In this document: positions 52,641 through 64,000 of the stretch, one piece after another
Position numbering within the stretch: the first letter of the stretch is position 1
Layout of the letters: each line of letters begins with the position of its first letter
Assembly: GCF_008370495.1 (NCBI RefSeq)
Contig: NZ_VTUX01000003.1
Span: 434,001-498,000 of the forward strand
Length of the DNA stretch: 64,000 bases
Reading direction: 5' to 3'
From: Pseudohalioglobus sediminis
GTDB lineage: Bacteria; Pseudomonadota; Gammaproteobacteria; Pseudomonadales; Halieaceae
Notes under the pieces: model-generated
The model's input: the letters and a program-made list of their open reading frames with translations, nothing else
Databases searched by the model: none
What the model was told of the DNA's origin: nothing
Position numbers and translations under genes: made by a program

Positions 52641-54033
52641 ACCCCAACCTGCAGCGCCCGCCACGACAACCAGCCGCGGCCAGGCACACTATGCGCTGCT
52701 GGTACTGCTACTTGCCTACATCCTGTCGTTTATCGATCGCAACGTCATGGCCGTACTGATCGGCCCCATACGCGAGCAGTTCGCCATTACCGACTTCCAG
52801 TACAGCCTGCTGCATGGTTTCGCTTTTTCGATGTTCTATATCGCCCTGGGACTGCCCATCGCCCGGCTCGCCGACCACTCCAATCGCAAGTGGATCATCA
52901 CCATTGGCGTATTCCTGTGGAGCCTGATGACCTGCCTTTGCGGCACGGCCAAAAACGTGCAGACGCTGTTCCTGGCGCGCATTGGCGTGGGCGTGGGGGA
53001 AGCCGCGCTGTCTCCGCCGGCGTACTCGCTGCTGGCGGATATGTTCGACCCCGAGCACCTGCCCCGCGCCATCGCGGTCTACACCCTGGGCATCACCCTG
53101 GGCGGCGGGCTGGCCTACATCATCGGCGGCGCTGTGTTCCAGCACTTCGCCGCCAGTGGGCCGGTCTCCCTGCCCCTGCTGGGAGAACTCAGCGCCTGGC
53201 AGATGACCTTCATCGCGGTCGGCGTGCCGGGTTTCCTGGTGGTCGGGCTGCTGGGCTTTGTGCACGAGCCGCGCAGCAGCGCTGCCCGTTCCATACGCAA
53301 TCGGGACTGCGCCACATCCGAAAGCCCTGCTACCCCGCAGCCAGGCCTTGCCGATATCGGCAGGCAACTGCGCCAGCACTGGCGCGCCTACCTTGGCCTT
53401 ATAGGTTCCATGTCCATGCTGGCTATTCTTGGCTACGGCACTATGGCCTGGTATCCGGAGTTCATGCTGCGCACCTATGCCGTCGAGCGTGCCGCTGTGG
53501 GCGGCCAGTTCGGGCTGATTTTCATTGTTGCCGGCAGCATCGGTGCCCTGGCAGGTGGGTGGAGTGTCAAGCCACTGGCGGACAGCGGACACAGTGATGC
53601 CCCCATGCGCATCATCATATTGTGTGCCCTGCTCTGGCTGCTGCCGGCCTGCCTCGGACCGCTGGCACCTTCACCCTCACTGGCGCTGGTGGCCGCTGGG
53701 CCGATCCTGTTTTTCCTCAACGCCTACTTCGGGGTCGGGATCGCCGGCGTGCAACTGATCACCCCCGAGCGCATGCGCGCCCAGGTGTCCGCGCTGATGC
53801 TGTTTTCCACTAACCTGTTCGGGCTGGCATTTGGCCCCAGCGCGGTAGCGCTGCTCACTGATTTCCTGTTCGCAGATGATGCCGCGCTGCGCTACTCGCT
53901 TGCGCTGCTGCCCGCCGTGGTCTGCCCGCTTGCCGCCGTGCTGGGCTGGCAGGGACTGGCCGGCTACCGCCGCGCACTGAACGCGACAGCGGCGGGCGCC
54001 AGGGCAACATCGTCAGCCGATAGGGACGCCTAG
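52618..54033 (+). CDS. MFS transporter, spinster-like
   Basis: The product is 471 residues from a TTG at 52618, inside the end of greB; no better start precedes the first helix. Twelve membrane helices are visible, with SFIDRNVMAVLIGPI (helix 1), LPIARLADHSNRKW (loop 2-3 signature), and LARIGVGVGEAALSPPAYSLLADMF, typical of the spinster-like subgroup of marine proteobacteria. The substrate is unknown. The stop overlaps the convergent TonB receptor stop by four bases. Confidence 0.9.
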   Translation: MSTSATTEPQPAAPATTTSRGQAHYALLVLLLAYILSFIDRNVMAVLIGPIREQFAITDFQYSLLHGFAFSMFYIALGLPIARLADHSNRKWIITIGVFLWSLMTCLCGTAKNVQTLFLARIGVGVGEAALSPPAYSLLADMFDPEHLPRAIAVYTLGITLGGGLAYIIGGAVFQHFAASGPVSLPLLGELSAWQMTFIAVGVPGFLVVGLLGFVHEPRSSAARSIRNRDCATSESPATPQPGLADIGRQLRQHWRAYLGLIGSMSMLAILGYGTMAWYPEFMLRTYAVERAAVGGQFGLIFIVAGSIGALAGGWSVKPLADSGHSDAPMRIIILCALLWLLPACLGPLAPSPSLALVAAGPILFFLNAYFGVGIAGVQLITPERMRAQVSALMLFSTNLFGLAFGPSAVALLTDFLFADDAALRYSLALLPAVVCPLAAVLGWQGLAGYRRALNATAAGARATSSADRDA

Positions 54034-56153
54034 AAGCGATACTCCAGGCCTACTGAAGCCGTGCGCGGCTTGTTCGGACGTGCGCCATCGGGCAGGCGCG
54101 ACACGATGGCGCGCTCGTCCAGCAGGTTCTCGACTTTGAGGAACACCACAGCGCTGTCGTTCATTTCATAGCGGCTGATGTAGTCCAGCACAAACAGGTC
54201 CTCACTCTGGTCACGGGCGTCGCCGCCGACGCAGCCCACACTCATGCACAGCTCGTCGATGTACTTGGCCACGGCGTAGTTGTTCCAGCCGCTGGCGGAC
54301 TCGAGACCCAGGCGCAGGCTGAAGGCGTTTTCAGGAATCGAGGCCAGCTGGTCGCCCTTTTCAAAGCCTTCATCGGGGTTATCTTTACTGATCTCGGCGT
54401 CAGTGTAGGTGTACATGACGTCGAGCGGCATGGTGAACGCGCCCAGTGCAAAACTGGTGCCCGCCTGCAATTCCAGGCCGGCGATAACCGCTTCACCGGT
54501 ATTGAACGAGCCCGAGGTGGAGCCGTCGGAGCAGGGGTTGGCGTTGGAGCAGTTCTCGGTCTTGTTGTCGAAGTCAGAGTAGAAGCCGACGGCCTCCACG
54601 AACCAGGCGCCGCGATAACGCACACCCGCTTCGTAGTTGACGCTGGTCTCCGGCTCCTCGAACGATTGGGCACCACCACCAAGGGGAGAGAAGCCCTTGT
54701 GCACACCACCCAGCACCTGCCAGGCATCGCTCAGGTCGTAGGTAAAGGAAGCGCCCGGCAGCCACTCGTCGTTATCGTTGCTGCGGCGGCTGTTGAGCTC
54801 ATTGCGTTCCGGGTCAGCGTATTCCTTGCGCTCAGACTCCACGTCTTCCCAGCGCAGTGCCAGGTTCAGATTCAGCGCATCGGTCACCTGCCAGGCATCT
54901 ACTACCCACAGGGAGGTGGCATCGGCCTTTTCCAGGCGATTGTCACTGCCGGTAGGCTGTTTGATGCCGGTGAAAACCAGTTCGCCATTCACCTGGTCGT
55001 AGTACTCAACAGGCTGGAAGCGATCCATTTCATCTTCATGAATACGACCACCGAGAGCCAGCTGATGGCTACCCAGGGCAACATCGAAATTCAGTTCAAT
55101 ACCCCTGGACTCGTATTCGCGGTTGTTGTGCTTGTAGGCCAGGTCCTGGAAATCTTCGCTGCCGTCGAGCACACCCTGGGCGAAGGCGTCACCGTCATTG
55201 GCAGCCTCTATCAGGCTGCCACCGCCACTGAGCTTGAACCAGTCGCGGGCAAACTCGTTGTAGTACCCGGTAGCGGTCATGTTCACGTTATCCGCCAGGC
55301 GCAGCCGGTAAACCAGGTTGTAGCCCTGATGGTCGTTGTCCATCTGGTCGGGGGCTGACAGGCCGTAGCGTCTGTCCTCATCACGGTCAAAATCGGTGTC
55401 GGTCAAACCGAGGTAGGTCTCATCCGAGGTTTCCTCTGAGTACTGGGCCTTGAAATTCAGGCTCTGCAGTTCTGTCTCCCATGCCAGCTTGACCACGTAA
55501 TCCTGTATGTCATAACCGGTATCGTCACTGCTGCGATCGATTTCCTTGAAGCCGTCACTGCGGCGCTGGGCTGTTTCCACCAGGAACCCGAAGTTGCCAC
55601 TGCGGGCACCGTAGTTTGCCAGCAGGTCCGCCTCTCCGTTCTGGCCATAGGCCAGTTGCAGGGCCCCGGCGCTGTCCTCGGGTATGGGGGTAGACACCAG
55701 GTTGACCACACCACCGGTAGTCTGGGGACCGTAACGCAGCAAGGATGCGCCTTTCAGCACTTCCACACTGTGCATGCGGCTCATGGTCGGGAAGTAATAA
55801 GCTGAGGGATTGGAATAGGGGGCAGGCGCGATCATCACACCGTCTTCCATCAGGGTTACCTTGGAGGAGCGCTCTGCGGTGGCGCCGCGAATACCGATAT
55901 TCGGCCGCAGGCCGTAGCCGTCTTCCTCCTGTATATAGATGCCGGGCACGGTTTTGAGCAACTGGTTGATGTCCCGCGCGGCCTCAATGGATATCTGTTC
56001 GTAATCCACCACTGAGCCCGTACCCGCCAACAGGCGCGCCTGTTCCTTGTCACCGATGATGGTGACCTCTTCTATAGCGTTGGTGTTGGTGTTGGCAAAA
56101 GCCTGGGCGGTCAGTGCTGCGCCCACGGCGGCAGCCAGTATCCGTTGTTTCAT
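54030..56153 (-). CDS. TonB-dependent receptor, FecA/siderophore type
   Basis: The 707-residue receptor is complete: signal peptide ending near AQAFA, plug domain with VPGIYIQEEDGYGLRPNIGIRG and VEVLKGASLLRYGPQTTGGVVN, long barrel, and C-terminal YRF ending in Phe. A Fur-like box lies 44 bases upstream of the start, so it is probably induced by iron shortage and takes up a ferric chelate. CGGAGA is the ribosome site. No siderophore synthesis gene is near. Confidence 0.93.
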   Translation of the reverse strand: MKQRILAAAVGAALTAQAFANTNTNAIEEVTIIGDKEQARLLAGTGSVVDYEQISIEAARDINQLLKTVPGIYIQEEDGYGLRPNIGIRGATAERSSKVTLMEDGVMIAPAPYSNPSAYYFPTMSRMHSVEVLKGASLLRYGPQTTGGVVNLVSTPIPEDSAGALQLAYGQNGEADLLANYGARSGNFGFLVETAQRRSDGFKEIDRSSDDTGYDIQDYVVKLAWETELQSLNFKAQYSEETSDETYLGLTDTDFDRDEDRRYGLSAPDQMDNDHQGYNLVYRLRLADNVNMTATGYYNEFARDWFKLSGGGSLIEAANDGDAFAQGVLDGSEDFQDLAYKHNNREYESRGIELNFDVALGSHQLALGGRIHEDEMDRFQPVEYYDQVNGELVFTGIKQPTGSDNRLEKADATSLWVVDAWQVTDALNLNLALRWEDVESERKEYADPERNELNSRRSNDNDEWLPGASFTYDLSDAWQVLGGVHKGFSPLGGGAQSFEEPETSVNYEAGVRYRGAWFVEAVGFYSDFDNKTENCSNANPCSDGSTSGSFNTGEAVIAGLELQAGTSFALGAFTMPLDVMYTYTDAEISKDNPDEGFEKGDQLASIPENAFSLRLGLESASGWNNYAVAKYIDELCMSVGCVGGDARDQSEDLFVLDYISRYEMNDSAVVFLKVENLLDERAIVSRLPDGARPNKPRTASVGLEYRF

Positions 56154-56543
56154 GCTATCTCCGGGTGGTTGTGCAAATGATTCGCGAGGATAGTATTGCC
56201 AATCATTCTCATTTACAAGCGTAGATGGGATTAATTCTCATATACGGATTCAGCTCACCTCGGGGGATTCGGGCAAGGGGGCCTGAGAGCCGGGGAATAA
56301 AAGCTTGGCGGGTAGCGCAACCCCGGTGCAGGATTTGCGCCCGTCGCTGGCGCACAGCAGGCGCGACGATGCGAACCCGGGCGGAGTTCAGGCGCAGTTA
56401 GCGGCCGCTTGAAGGCATTCGAGGGGAGCGTGCTGTGGCTCCCCGGGGCCAGTGCCCATAAGTTGCCCACATCCGGCCTGATCACCTTCGCGAGCATACG
56501 CCGGCGCCGCAGTTTGCACTGCGGGCCGGCTCAATACATGCAG
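56154..56543. other. 390-bp intergenic region: Fur-regulated promoter, otherwise GC-rich spacer
   Basis: It holds the Fur box and the promoter of the receptor at its left end, and a second ATGAGAAT half-site near 56230. The remaining 300 bp are GC-rich, and I see no gene or clear terminator in them. Confidence 0.6.
56197..56211 (-). promoter_or_regulatory. Fur box
   Basis: Reading on the minus strand, TGAGAATGATTGGCA matches the 7-1-7 Fur consensus TGATAATNATTATCA at 11 of 14 defined positions. It sits 44 bp upstream of the TonB receptor start. Iron regulation is inferred. Confidence 0.75.
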
Positions 56544-58709
56544 CTAGCCGCCGGGCGTATAACCGTCCACGGTGCAGGGCAGGCTGGGGTCGCAGGTATC
56601 GACGAAGCGCCCTACCCCGTCCGGCATCAGGAAGAAGTGTTTCTGCTCCTGGGCGACAGGGTCCTTGCGCGGCCGGCTGTGCGGATCCTCGCCAAAGTCC
56701 GGCTCAAACGGAGGCGTATTGGTGATGGGCGGCGCCGCAGAACCGCCATTTTCAGCACCGCCGCCAACCGGGCCATTATCCCAGATCGAGATAGCCGAAC
56801 CGCGATAGACACCGGCAGGCACCGGTTCCAGGTCGACATACGGGTTGCTGTCCGGGTGACGCCCAGGCTCCGTTGCCGGCACCCGCAGGCGCGCGCCAAT
56901 GGCCCGGGCCATGGACTCCGCTGCCCACATGCTCACCTGGTGATCGCCAAAGGCCACCTGCAGTAACACTGCATGGGAGGGCGTATTGGGCAGCGTATTG
57001 TTCTCGATGTGGTAGACATAACCGCTGGACTCGGCGCGGTCCCACAGCATCTGCGCGAAGGAAAGCAGGAAGCCCTGGTCCTTGATACTGGGATAGCCGC
57101 CACCGCCGTCGCCGGTGCTACTGCCGCTGAAGAAGGGCTTGTAGATATCGAAGTCGATGCTGCGCCGCAACAGGAAACTGTAGGCCATGCCCGGCACCCC
57201 GAGTACACCCCGGGTTACATCCTGGATAACACCCATCAGTGCGCCGCCGAGAATACCGCCCTGGCTGTTGCCGTCGTAATAGACCACGGAATTGTCGAAC
57301 ACCGGCACGCCGGCTGACTGGAACGCCTCGTGCGCGGCGAAACCGGCCTCGTGCTTGAGCAGCCGGCCCAGGAACATGAAGTTGAGCATGCCCTGCTGCT
57401 GGCGGTCGAAGAATGCGGGTATCAGGCTGAAGTCCTGCAGTACCTGGATAGCGAAGCCTGCGTCCTCGCTGGCAAAGCCGCTCCAGTCGGTGGCGCAGAA
57501 CATCATCCGGTAATCATCCGCCATGATGTCCACATTGTTGCCAGTGCCGCCCTGCACTTCCCCGGCGCTGCCGAGCAGGCCGTGACCGTAGAGCGAGGGG
57601 CGCGCCTGCGCCTTGGGCGGCTGGCTGAAGTCCTCGCTCACCGAGCGCGGAATGCGGCAGAAAAACCTGGCCGTAAACAGGTTGTCGCCACCGAGGCGAT
57701 CGGGCAGACCGTCATCGGGCTCGGCATAGTAGAAGTTGGAGCCCGGGCCACCCTCGTCGGAGTCGAGAAAGTTGGGTACCGAGAAGGTGCCGGCCACTTC
57801 CCGGCTGATTTGCTCGTCCTCTCCTTCCTGGCAGCCGTCGTCGCCACAGGGCGCAAATTCATTTACCTCGGTAACCTCGAACATGGGCGCGGATCCGCCG
57901 AGATCAGCAAAAGCCTCATCGCGAATGTGCAGCAGGCGCTCGGTGATATTCTCCACCGATGCGATATTGAAATCCCAGGCCAGGTAGAGCGCATCCCGGT
58001 CAATGCCGGCATCGGCCAGGGTGTCAAAGATGTCCTCCATGGCCGCGCGGCGATCCTCAATGGCATCGTTATCCGTCAAGGTGCCGTCACGGTAGGCACG
58101 AAACACCTCCGGCGCCTCGATCAGTTCACCGTCCCCGTCACGCAGGTTGCGCAGCGCAACGATATAGTGCCCACCGCGATCAAACTGCTGCATCGGGCGA
58201 ATGAGTAAAGCCTGTTCGGCGGGGTCGTCCGTATTGGCGTCCAGTTCGGCGAAGATCAGGTGCCGCTCGCCAGTATCGGCATTGATTACCACGATGGGCG
58301 CATCCGGGTCGCGGGACGTGGCCAGGTCAGTAATCGCCGTGGCGCCGGTTTGCGCCAGGTCAATTCCGGGCACCTGCAGCATCACCAGTTGCGAAGGCGA
58401 AAACCCGTCATTGCGATTCCACTGCGTCGGGTCGACATGCACGCCCTGCTTGTTGGCAGGCAGCGACTCGGCGACCAGGTTGACCCGCAGGCCGGTGCGG
58501 GTGGATTCATCCGCTACGGTGAACGCGCTGCTCGGCCAGGGAAACATGCAGTTGACGGCATCGAGTATTTCGCAGCGCTCGGCATTGGGGGTTTCAATGC
58601 TGATCAGCGGCGGCGATGACGGCCTGTCGCTGCTGTCGGAGCAGGCACTGAGCGCTGCCACCAGTAACGGCACGAACCATAAACGACTGCATGGGTGAGG
58701 TAATGTCAT
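56544..58709 (-). CDS. Large lipoprotein with alpha/beta-hydrolase elbow (lipase/esterase-like)
   Basis: This 721-residue lipoprotein has a signal and lipobox (LLVAALSAC). A serine-hydrolase nucleophile elbow GNSQGG (Ser about residue 470) follows a YGHGLLGSAGEV segment that could give the oxyanion hole. Candidate acid and His residues cannot be assigned with certainty. It also contains a Cys-rich loop (CGDDGCQEGEDE). The N-terminal part resembles bacterial lipase-like virulence factors. It is probably surface or outer-membrane bound. Nothing close suggests the substrate. Confidence 0.75.
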   Translation of the reverse strand: MTLPHPCSRLWFVPLLVAALSACSDSSDRPSSPPLISIETPNAERCEILDAVNCMFPWPSSAFTVADESTRTGLRVNLVAESLPANKQGVHVDPTQWNRNDGFSPSQLVMLQVPGIDLAQTGATAITDLATSRDPDAPIVVINADTGERHLIFAELDANTDDPAEQALLIRPMQQFDRGGHYIVALRNLRDGDGELIEAPEVFRAYRDGTLTDNDAIEDRRAAMEDIFDTLADAGIDRDALYLAWDFNIASVENITERLLHIRDEAFADLGGSAPMFEVTEVNEFAPCGDDGCQEGEDEQISREVAGTFSVPNFLDSDEGGPGSNFYYAEPDDGLPDRLGGDNLFTARFFCRIPRSVSEDFSQPPKAQARPSLYGHGLLGSAGEVQGGTGNNVDIMADDYRMMFCATDWSGFASEDAGFAIQVLQDFSLIPAFFDRQQQGMLNFMFLGRLLKHEAGFAAHEAFQSAGVPVFDNSVVYYDGNSQGGILGGALMGVIQDVTRGVLGVPGMAYSFLLRRSIDFDIYKPFFSGSSTGDGGGGYPSIKDQGFLLSFAQMLWDRAESSGYVYHIENNTLPNTPSHAVLLQVAFGDHQVSMWAAESMARAIGARLRVPATEPGRHPDSNPYVDLEPVPAGVYRGSAISIWDNGPVGGGAENGGSAAPPITNTPPFEPDFGEDPHSRPRKDPVAQEQKHFFLMPDGVGRFVDTCDPSLPCTVDGYTPGG

Positions 58710-58804
58710 GAGAAAACTCCGTTTTTATTGTCTGCTACAGTCTAGCCGAAAAATAGTAAGCCATCGCCGCTGTGGGCGGCATGATCAACATCAACCCCTT
58801 TGCG

Positions 58805-59404
58805 CTAAAGCCGCAGCGCGGCGATGCGCTCCCGCAGGGCCGGCAACACCCGCTGTTCAAACCACGGATTGCGCCGCAACCACAGTGTGTTGCGCGGCGA
58901 GGGATGTGGCAGGGGGAAATACCGCGGGCCAAACTCCTGCCAGCGCCTGACACGTTCGGTCAGCGTTTCCCGCGGCGCGTCCAGGTAGTATTGCTGGGCG
59001 TAATTGCCGACCAGCAGCACCAGCTCCAGCCCCGGCATATGGTGCAGCAGTTGCGCATGCCACAGGCGAGCACACTCCGGCCGCGGCGGCAGGTCTCCCG
59101 ACTTGCCTTTGCCCGGGTAGCAGAAGCCCATCGGCACAATCGCAATGCGACTGGCATCGTAGAACACCTCGGGCCTCAGTTGCAGCCAGCTCCGCAGGCG
59201 GTCGCCACTGGGATCGTTCCAGGGGATGCCCGTGGCATGCACGCGGGTACCCGGCGCCTGCCCCACAATCAGCAGCCGTGCGGTGACACTGGCGCGCAAT
59301 ACCGGGTTGGCACCGAGCGGTAGCGCGGGCTCACAGTGACGACAGTCCCTGACCCTGGCCAACAGGTCGTCCAAAGTGCCGTCTGGTGCGTATTGTTCAG
59401 GCAT
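58805..59404 (-). CDS. Uracil-DNA-glycosylase-family protein
   Basis: The product is about 199 residues from the ATG at 59404; a GTG at 59428 is an alternative. It has RDCRHCEPALPLG, motif 1 LLIVGQAPGTRVHATGIPWND (with PSGDRLRSWL), and motif 2 LPHPSPRN, the layout of the UDG-fold COG1573-like group. The two Cys at the N-terminus are fewer than the four that hold the Fe-S cluster of families 4 and 5. Base excision activity is thus not certain. Confidence 0.85.
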   Translation of the reverse strand: MPEQYAPDGTLDDLLARVRDCRHCEPALPLGANPVLRASVTARLLIVGQAPGTRVHATGIPWNDPSGDRLRSWLQLRPEVFYDASRIAIVPMGFCYPGKGKSGDLPPRPECARLWHAQLLHHMPGLELVLLVGNYAQQYYLDAPRETLTERVRRWQEFGPRYFPLPHPSPRNTLWLRRNPWFEQRVLPALRERIAALRL

Positions 59405-59516
59405 AGCGTAAGAATTCGGGGCATACACAGTTTATTGGCTATGGGCTTTTAGGCTGGTACTATCGCGCCCGTCTACGACGCCCACTTGCAACCCCACTGC
59501 GTTAGCCGGAGCACTT

Positions 59517-62408
<2,892 letters not shown>

Positions 62409-62480
62409 GGCGGAGAACGCGGCCCCGGCTGCAGCGGCGCGGGTCCGTCCCTCAGCACCCTGAACCTAAAGCTGTGCCGG

Positions 62481-63278
62481 TCAGTTCACCACCAGCACAT
62501 CGGCTGCGGTATGGTCGAGTATTTTTTCTGAGGTATTGCCAACCACGCTGCCCTTGATGCCGCTGCGCCCCACTGTGCCGATGATAATCAGGTCCACGGC
62601 GATGTCGTCTGCCAGCTGGCTGATCACCGGCGCCGCGGAACCCTTGATCACGTGGGCGTGTTCCAGTGGCGCACCGCAGATCCTGGCCAGTTCAGCCTGC
62701 TCCAGCGGGTGGTTACTGTCGTGGTAGGCGCTGACGAAGTGCGCATCCGAGCCGTAGGCATCGGTAAAGTTCTGCGCAAAACTGATGATCAGGTTGTTGA
62801 GTTTCCTGTGCGCTGCATCAGTGGCCTCGGCATTGACCGCCGCCAGTACGCGGCGATGACTCCAGTCACGCCTGTCTTTCACTAGCAAAACCGGGCACGA
62901 GGCCAGCCGCAACAGGGTAAAATCCGAGGTCGGGCGCATCGCGCGCTGCACATCGCGGTGCTCGAAGGAATTCTTGAATATCATGGATGCACCACAGCGT
63001 GCCGCCGCGCGCACCGCCGCCTCGCTCCAGGCATCATCCCATTCGAGCTCTTCCACCGCCTCGATACCTGCGTCCTGGCAGCGCAGCAGGAATCCCCTGA
63101 GCATATCCGCTACCCGCTGTTCGCAGGCCTCCCTGTCGTCGCCGGCGAGCGCGCTGGTCAGGCAGGCATAGAGATGCAAGCGGGTGCCGGTCATCTTCGC
63201 GGATTGCAGGCCGCGCTCGAACGCAGCCTGTTCTTCAGTGGTAGGGTCCAGGAGGACAAAGATCTTGTTGAGCACCAT
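62481..63278 (-). CDS. Tandem universal stress protein (UspE-like)
   Basis: This 265-residue protein has two Usp domains. The first begins KIFVLLDPTTEEQAAFE. The second carries the ATP-binding signature IIGTVGRSGIKGSVVGNTSEKILDHT (GxxGRSG-type) near the end. Tandem Usps act in stress survival. It is convergent with gcvP. Confidence 0.93.
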   Translation of the reverse strand: MVLNKIFVLLDPTTEEQAAFERGLQSAKMTGTRLHLYACLTSALAGDDREACEQRVADMLRGFLLRCQDAGIEAVEELEWDDAWSEAAVRAAARCGASMIFKNSFEHRDVQRAMRPTSDFTLLRLASCPVLLVKDRRDWSHRRVLAAVNAEATDAAHRKLNNLIISFAQNFTDAYGSDAHFVSAYHDSNHPLEQAELARICGAPLEHAHVIKGSAAPVISQLADDIAVDLIIIGTVGRSGIKGSVVGNTSEKILDHTAADVLVVN

Positions 63279-63434
63279 GCGCGTCGGTTCCCGCCAGTGA
63301 GCAGTTCATTATTTCGGGTAATGATGACCGCAGAGCTGGTGTCATGAGTTGACGCGGGTCAAGGTTTAGTCAGCTGGCGCGCGACCGCCCCGCCGACTCC
63401 GCCGCAGTCTGCGAAAACAGACCGCAGCGGCGTT

Positions 63435-64000
63435 TCAGTCCTGCAGCCCGAGCACGCCCCGGGCGTACGCCAGGGCAGACAAGGCGTCAACGCGCACGCT
63501 GTAGGCCTCGAGAAACAGCTTGCCGACGACCCGGCCCCCGGGATCGATCACGATGGCGCCCGGATGCGGAATCCCATAAGCATCGTCTCCCGGCTGGTAG
63601 GACTCGTTGAGAATACCCAGGGTCTTGAAACTGAGTGCGTCAACGTCGTGCAGTATCGGGTACTGGATATCCCATTTGTCGATGAAGGCCTGCTGCAGCG
63701 CCGGGGCGTCATAGGTGATCGCGACCACACCAATCCCGGCCTCGTCGTAAGCCGCCTTGTGCTGCTGCAGTTCAATCATCTGCTTCATACAGTAGGGGCA
63801 CCAGTCGGCCGAGCGCGTGGCTACCAGCATGGTTCCGTTTAAGCCTGCAAATTCTTGCAAGCCCCGCACGGGCCGCCCCTGCCAGGTTGCATTGACGCCG
63901 GGAAACGTCGAGCCCAGCTGTGGGCCCGGGTCAAAGTCGTCCTCGTCAGCGGTGACAAACATATCTTTGGTGAGCGCATCATAGGCCGCCTGCTTCGCCG
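63435..64000 (-). CDS. Peroxiredoxin/redoxin-like protein (5' end beyond window)
   Basis: The frame stays open to the right edge (reading AKQAAYDALTKDMF at its visible start), so the internal ATG at 63962 is probably not the start. The thioredoxin-fold domain shows RSADWCPYCMKQM, a CxxC at the usual redox site, then VAITYDAPALQQAF and a PHPGAIVIDPGGRVVGK strand. It probably reduces peroxides or disulfides; location is unknown without the N-terminus. Confidence 0.88.
   Translation of the reverse strand, partial: AKQAAYDALTKDMFVTADEDDFDPGPQLGSTFPGVNATWQGRPVRGLQEFAGLNGTMLVATRSADWCPYCMKQMIELQQHKAAYDEAGIGVVAITYDAPALQQAFIDKWDIQYPILHDVDALSFKTLGILNESYQPGDDAYGIPHPGAIVIDPGGRVVGKLFLEAYSVRVDALSALAYARGVLGLQD

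Noticed and set aside
59429-59516. Glycine riboswitch before gcvP
   Set aside because: The divergent gap is only 88 bp and shows no tandem aptamer-like pairing.

Overview
The window looks like the chromosome of a GC-rich marine-type gammaproteobacterium. The block alaS-lysC-csrA-tRNA-Ser, greB, gcvP, two TonB-dependent receptors and a Fur-type box support Gammaproteobacteria. A relative of Halieaceae/Cellvibrionales is my guess from gene content only; no rRNA or marker phylogeny was possible.

Layout: (1) 1-8466 is a catabolic cluster: a TonB-dependent receptor cut by the left edge, a coniferyl-aldehyde-type dehydrogenase, a six-helix membrane protein and a TetR regulator on the minus strand. 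Divergent from it are a Tat-exported FAD oxidoreductase of the spermidine-dehydrogenase type and a thiolase-like protein. A cluster of GACATG/CATGTC palindromes sits between the two arms. (2) 8550-11067 is accessory: a HEPN (R-x4-H) protein, an XRE regulator with a perfect 18-bp palindrome, and two unrecognised genes. (3) 11075-45782 is an integrative and conjugative element (ICE) of the PFGI-1 / GI-type T4SS family. Its mating-pair genes run leftward in tightly overlapping order: pilL-like, PFL_4693, SLT transglycosylase, PFL_4695, traD, TIGR03747, then a defence-like insertion (23608-28141), then RAQPRD, pilin-like proteins, TraL/E/K/B/V-like proteins, traC, PFL_4709-4711 and TraG. The right part holds replication and maintenance genes (RadC-like, STY4534, ParM with a partner candidate, PFL_4669, STY4528, DUF2857, ParB). 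It also holds a phage-like control region: a Cro/YdaS-like gene and a divergent S24 repressor, then excisionase and a tyrosine integrase whose last 13 codons lie at or inside tRNA-Ser(GCU). (4) 45742-64000 is core chromosome: tRNA-Ser, csrA, lysC, alaS, a HIT protein, Trm112-like, an M23 peptidase, greB, an MFS transporter, an iron-type TonB receptor, a lipoprotein with a GxSxG elbow, a UDG-like protein, gcvP, a tandem universal stress protein, and a peroxiredoxin-like protein cut by the right edge.

The ICE attaches at the 3' end of tRNA-Ser. I found no second copy of that 3' end to the left, and no relaxase, so the element probably extends beyond position 1. The catabolic and HEPN regions may therefore be ICE cargo. 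The points most worth following up are the 840-bp non-coding region at 34719-35558 with nested hairpins (structured RNA or oriT candidate), the ATPase / small protein / DEDDh exonuclease / RES-Xre island in the transfer operon, and the GTGCTAA operator set that appears to control both ICE arms.
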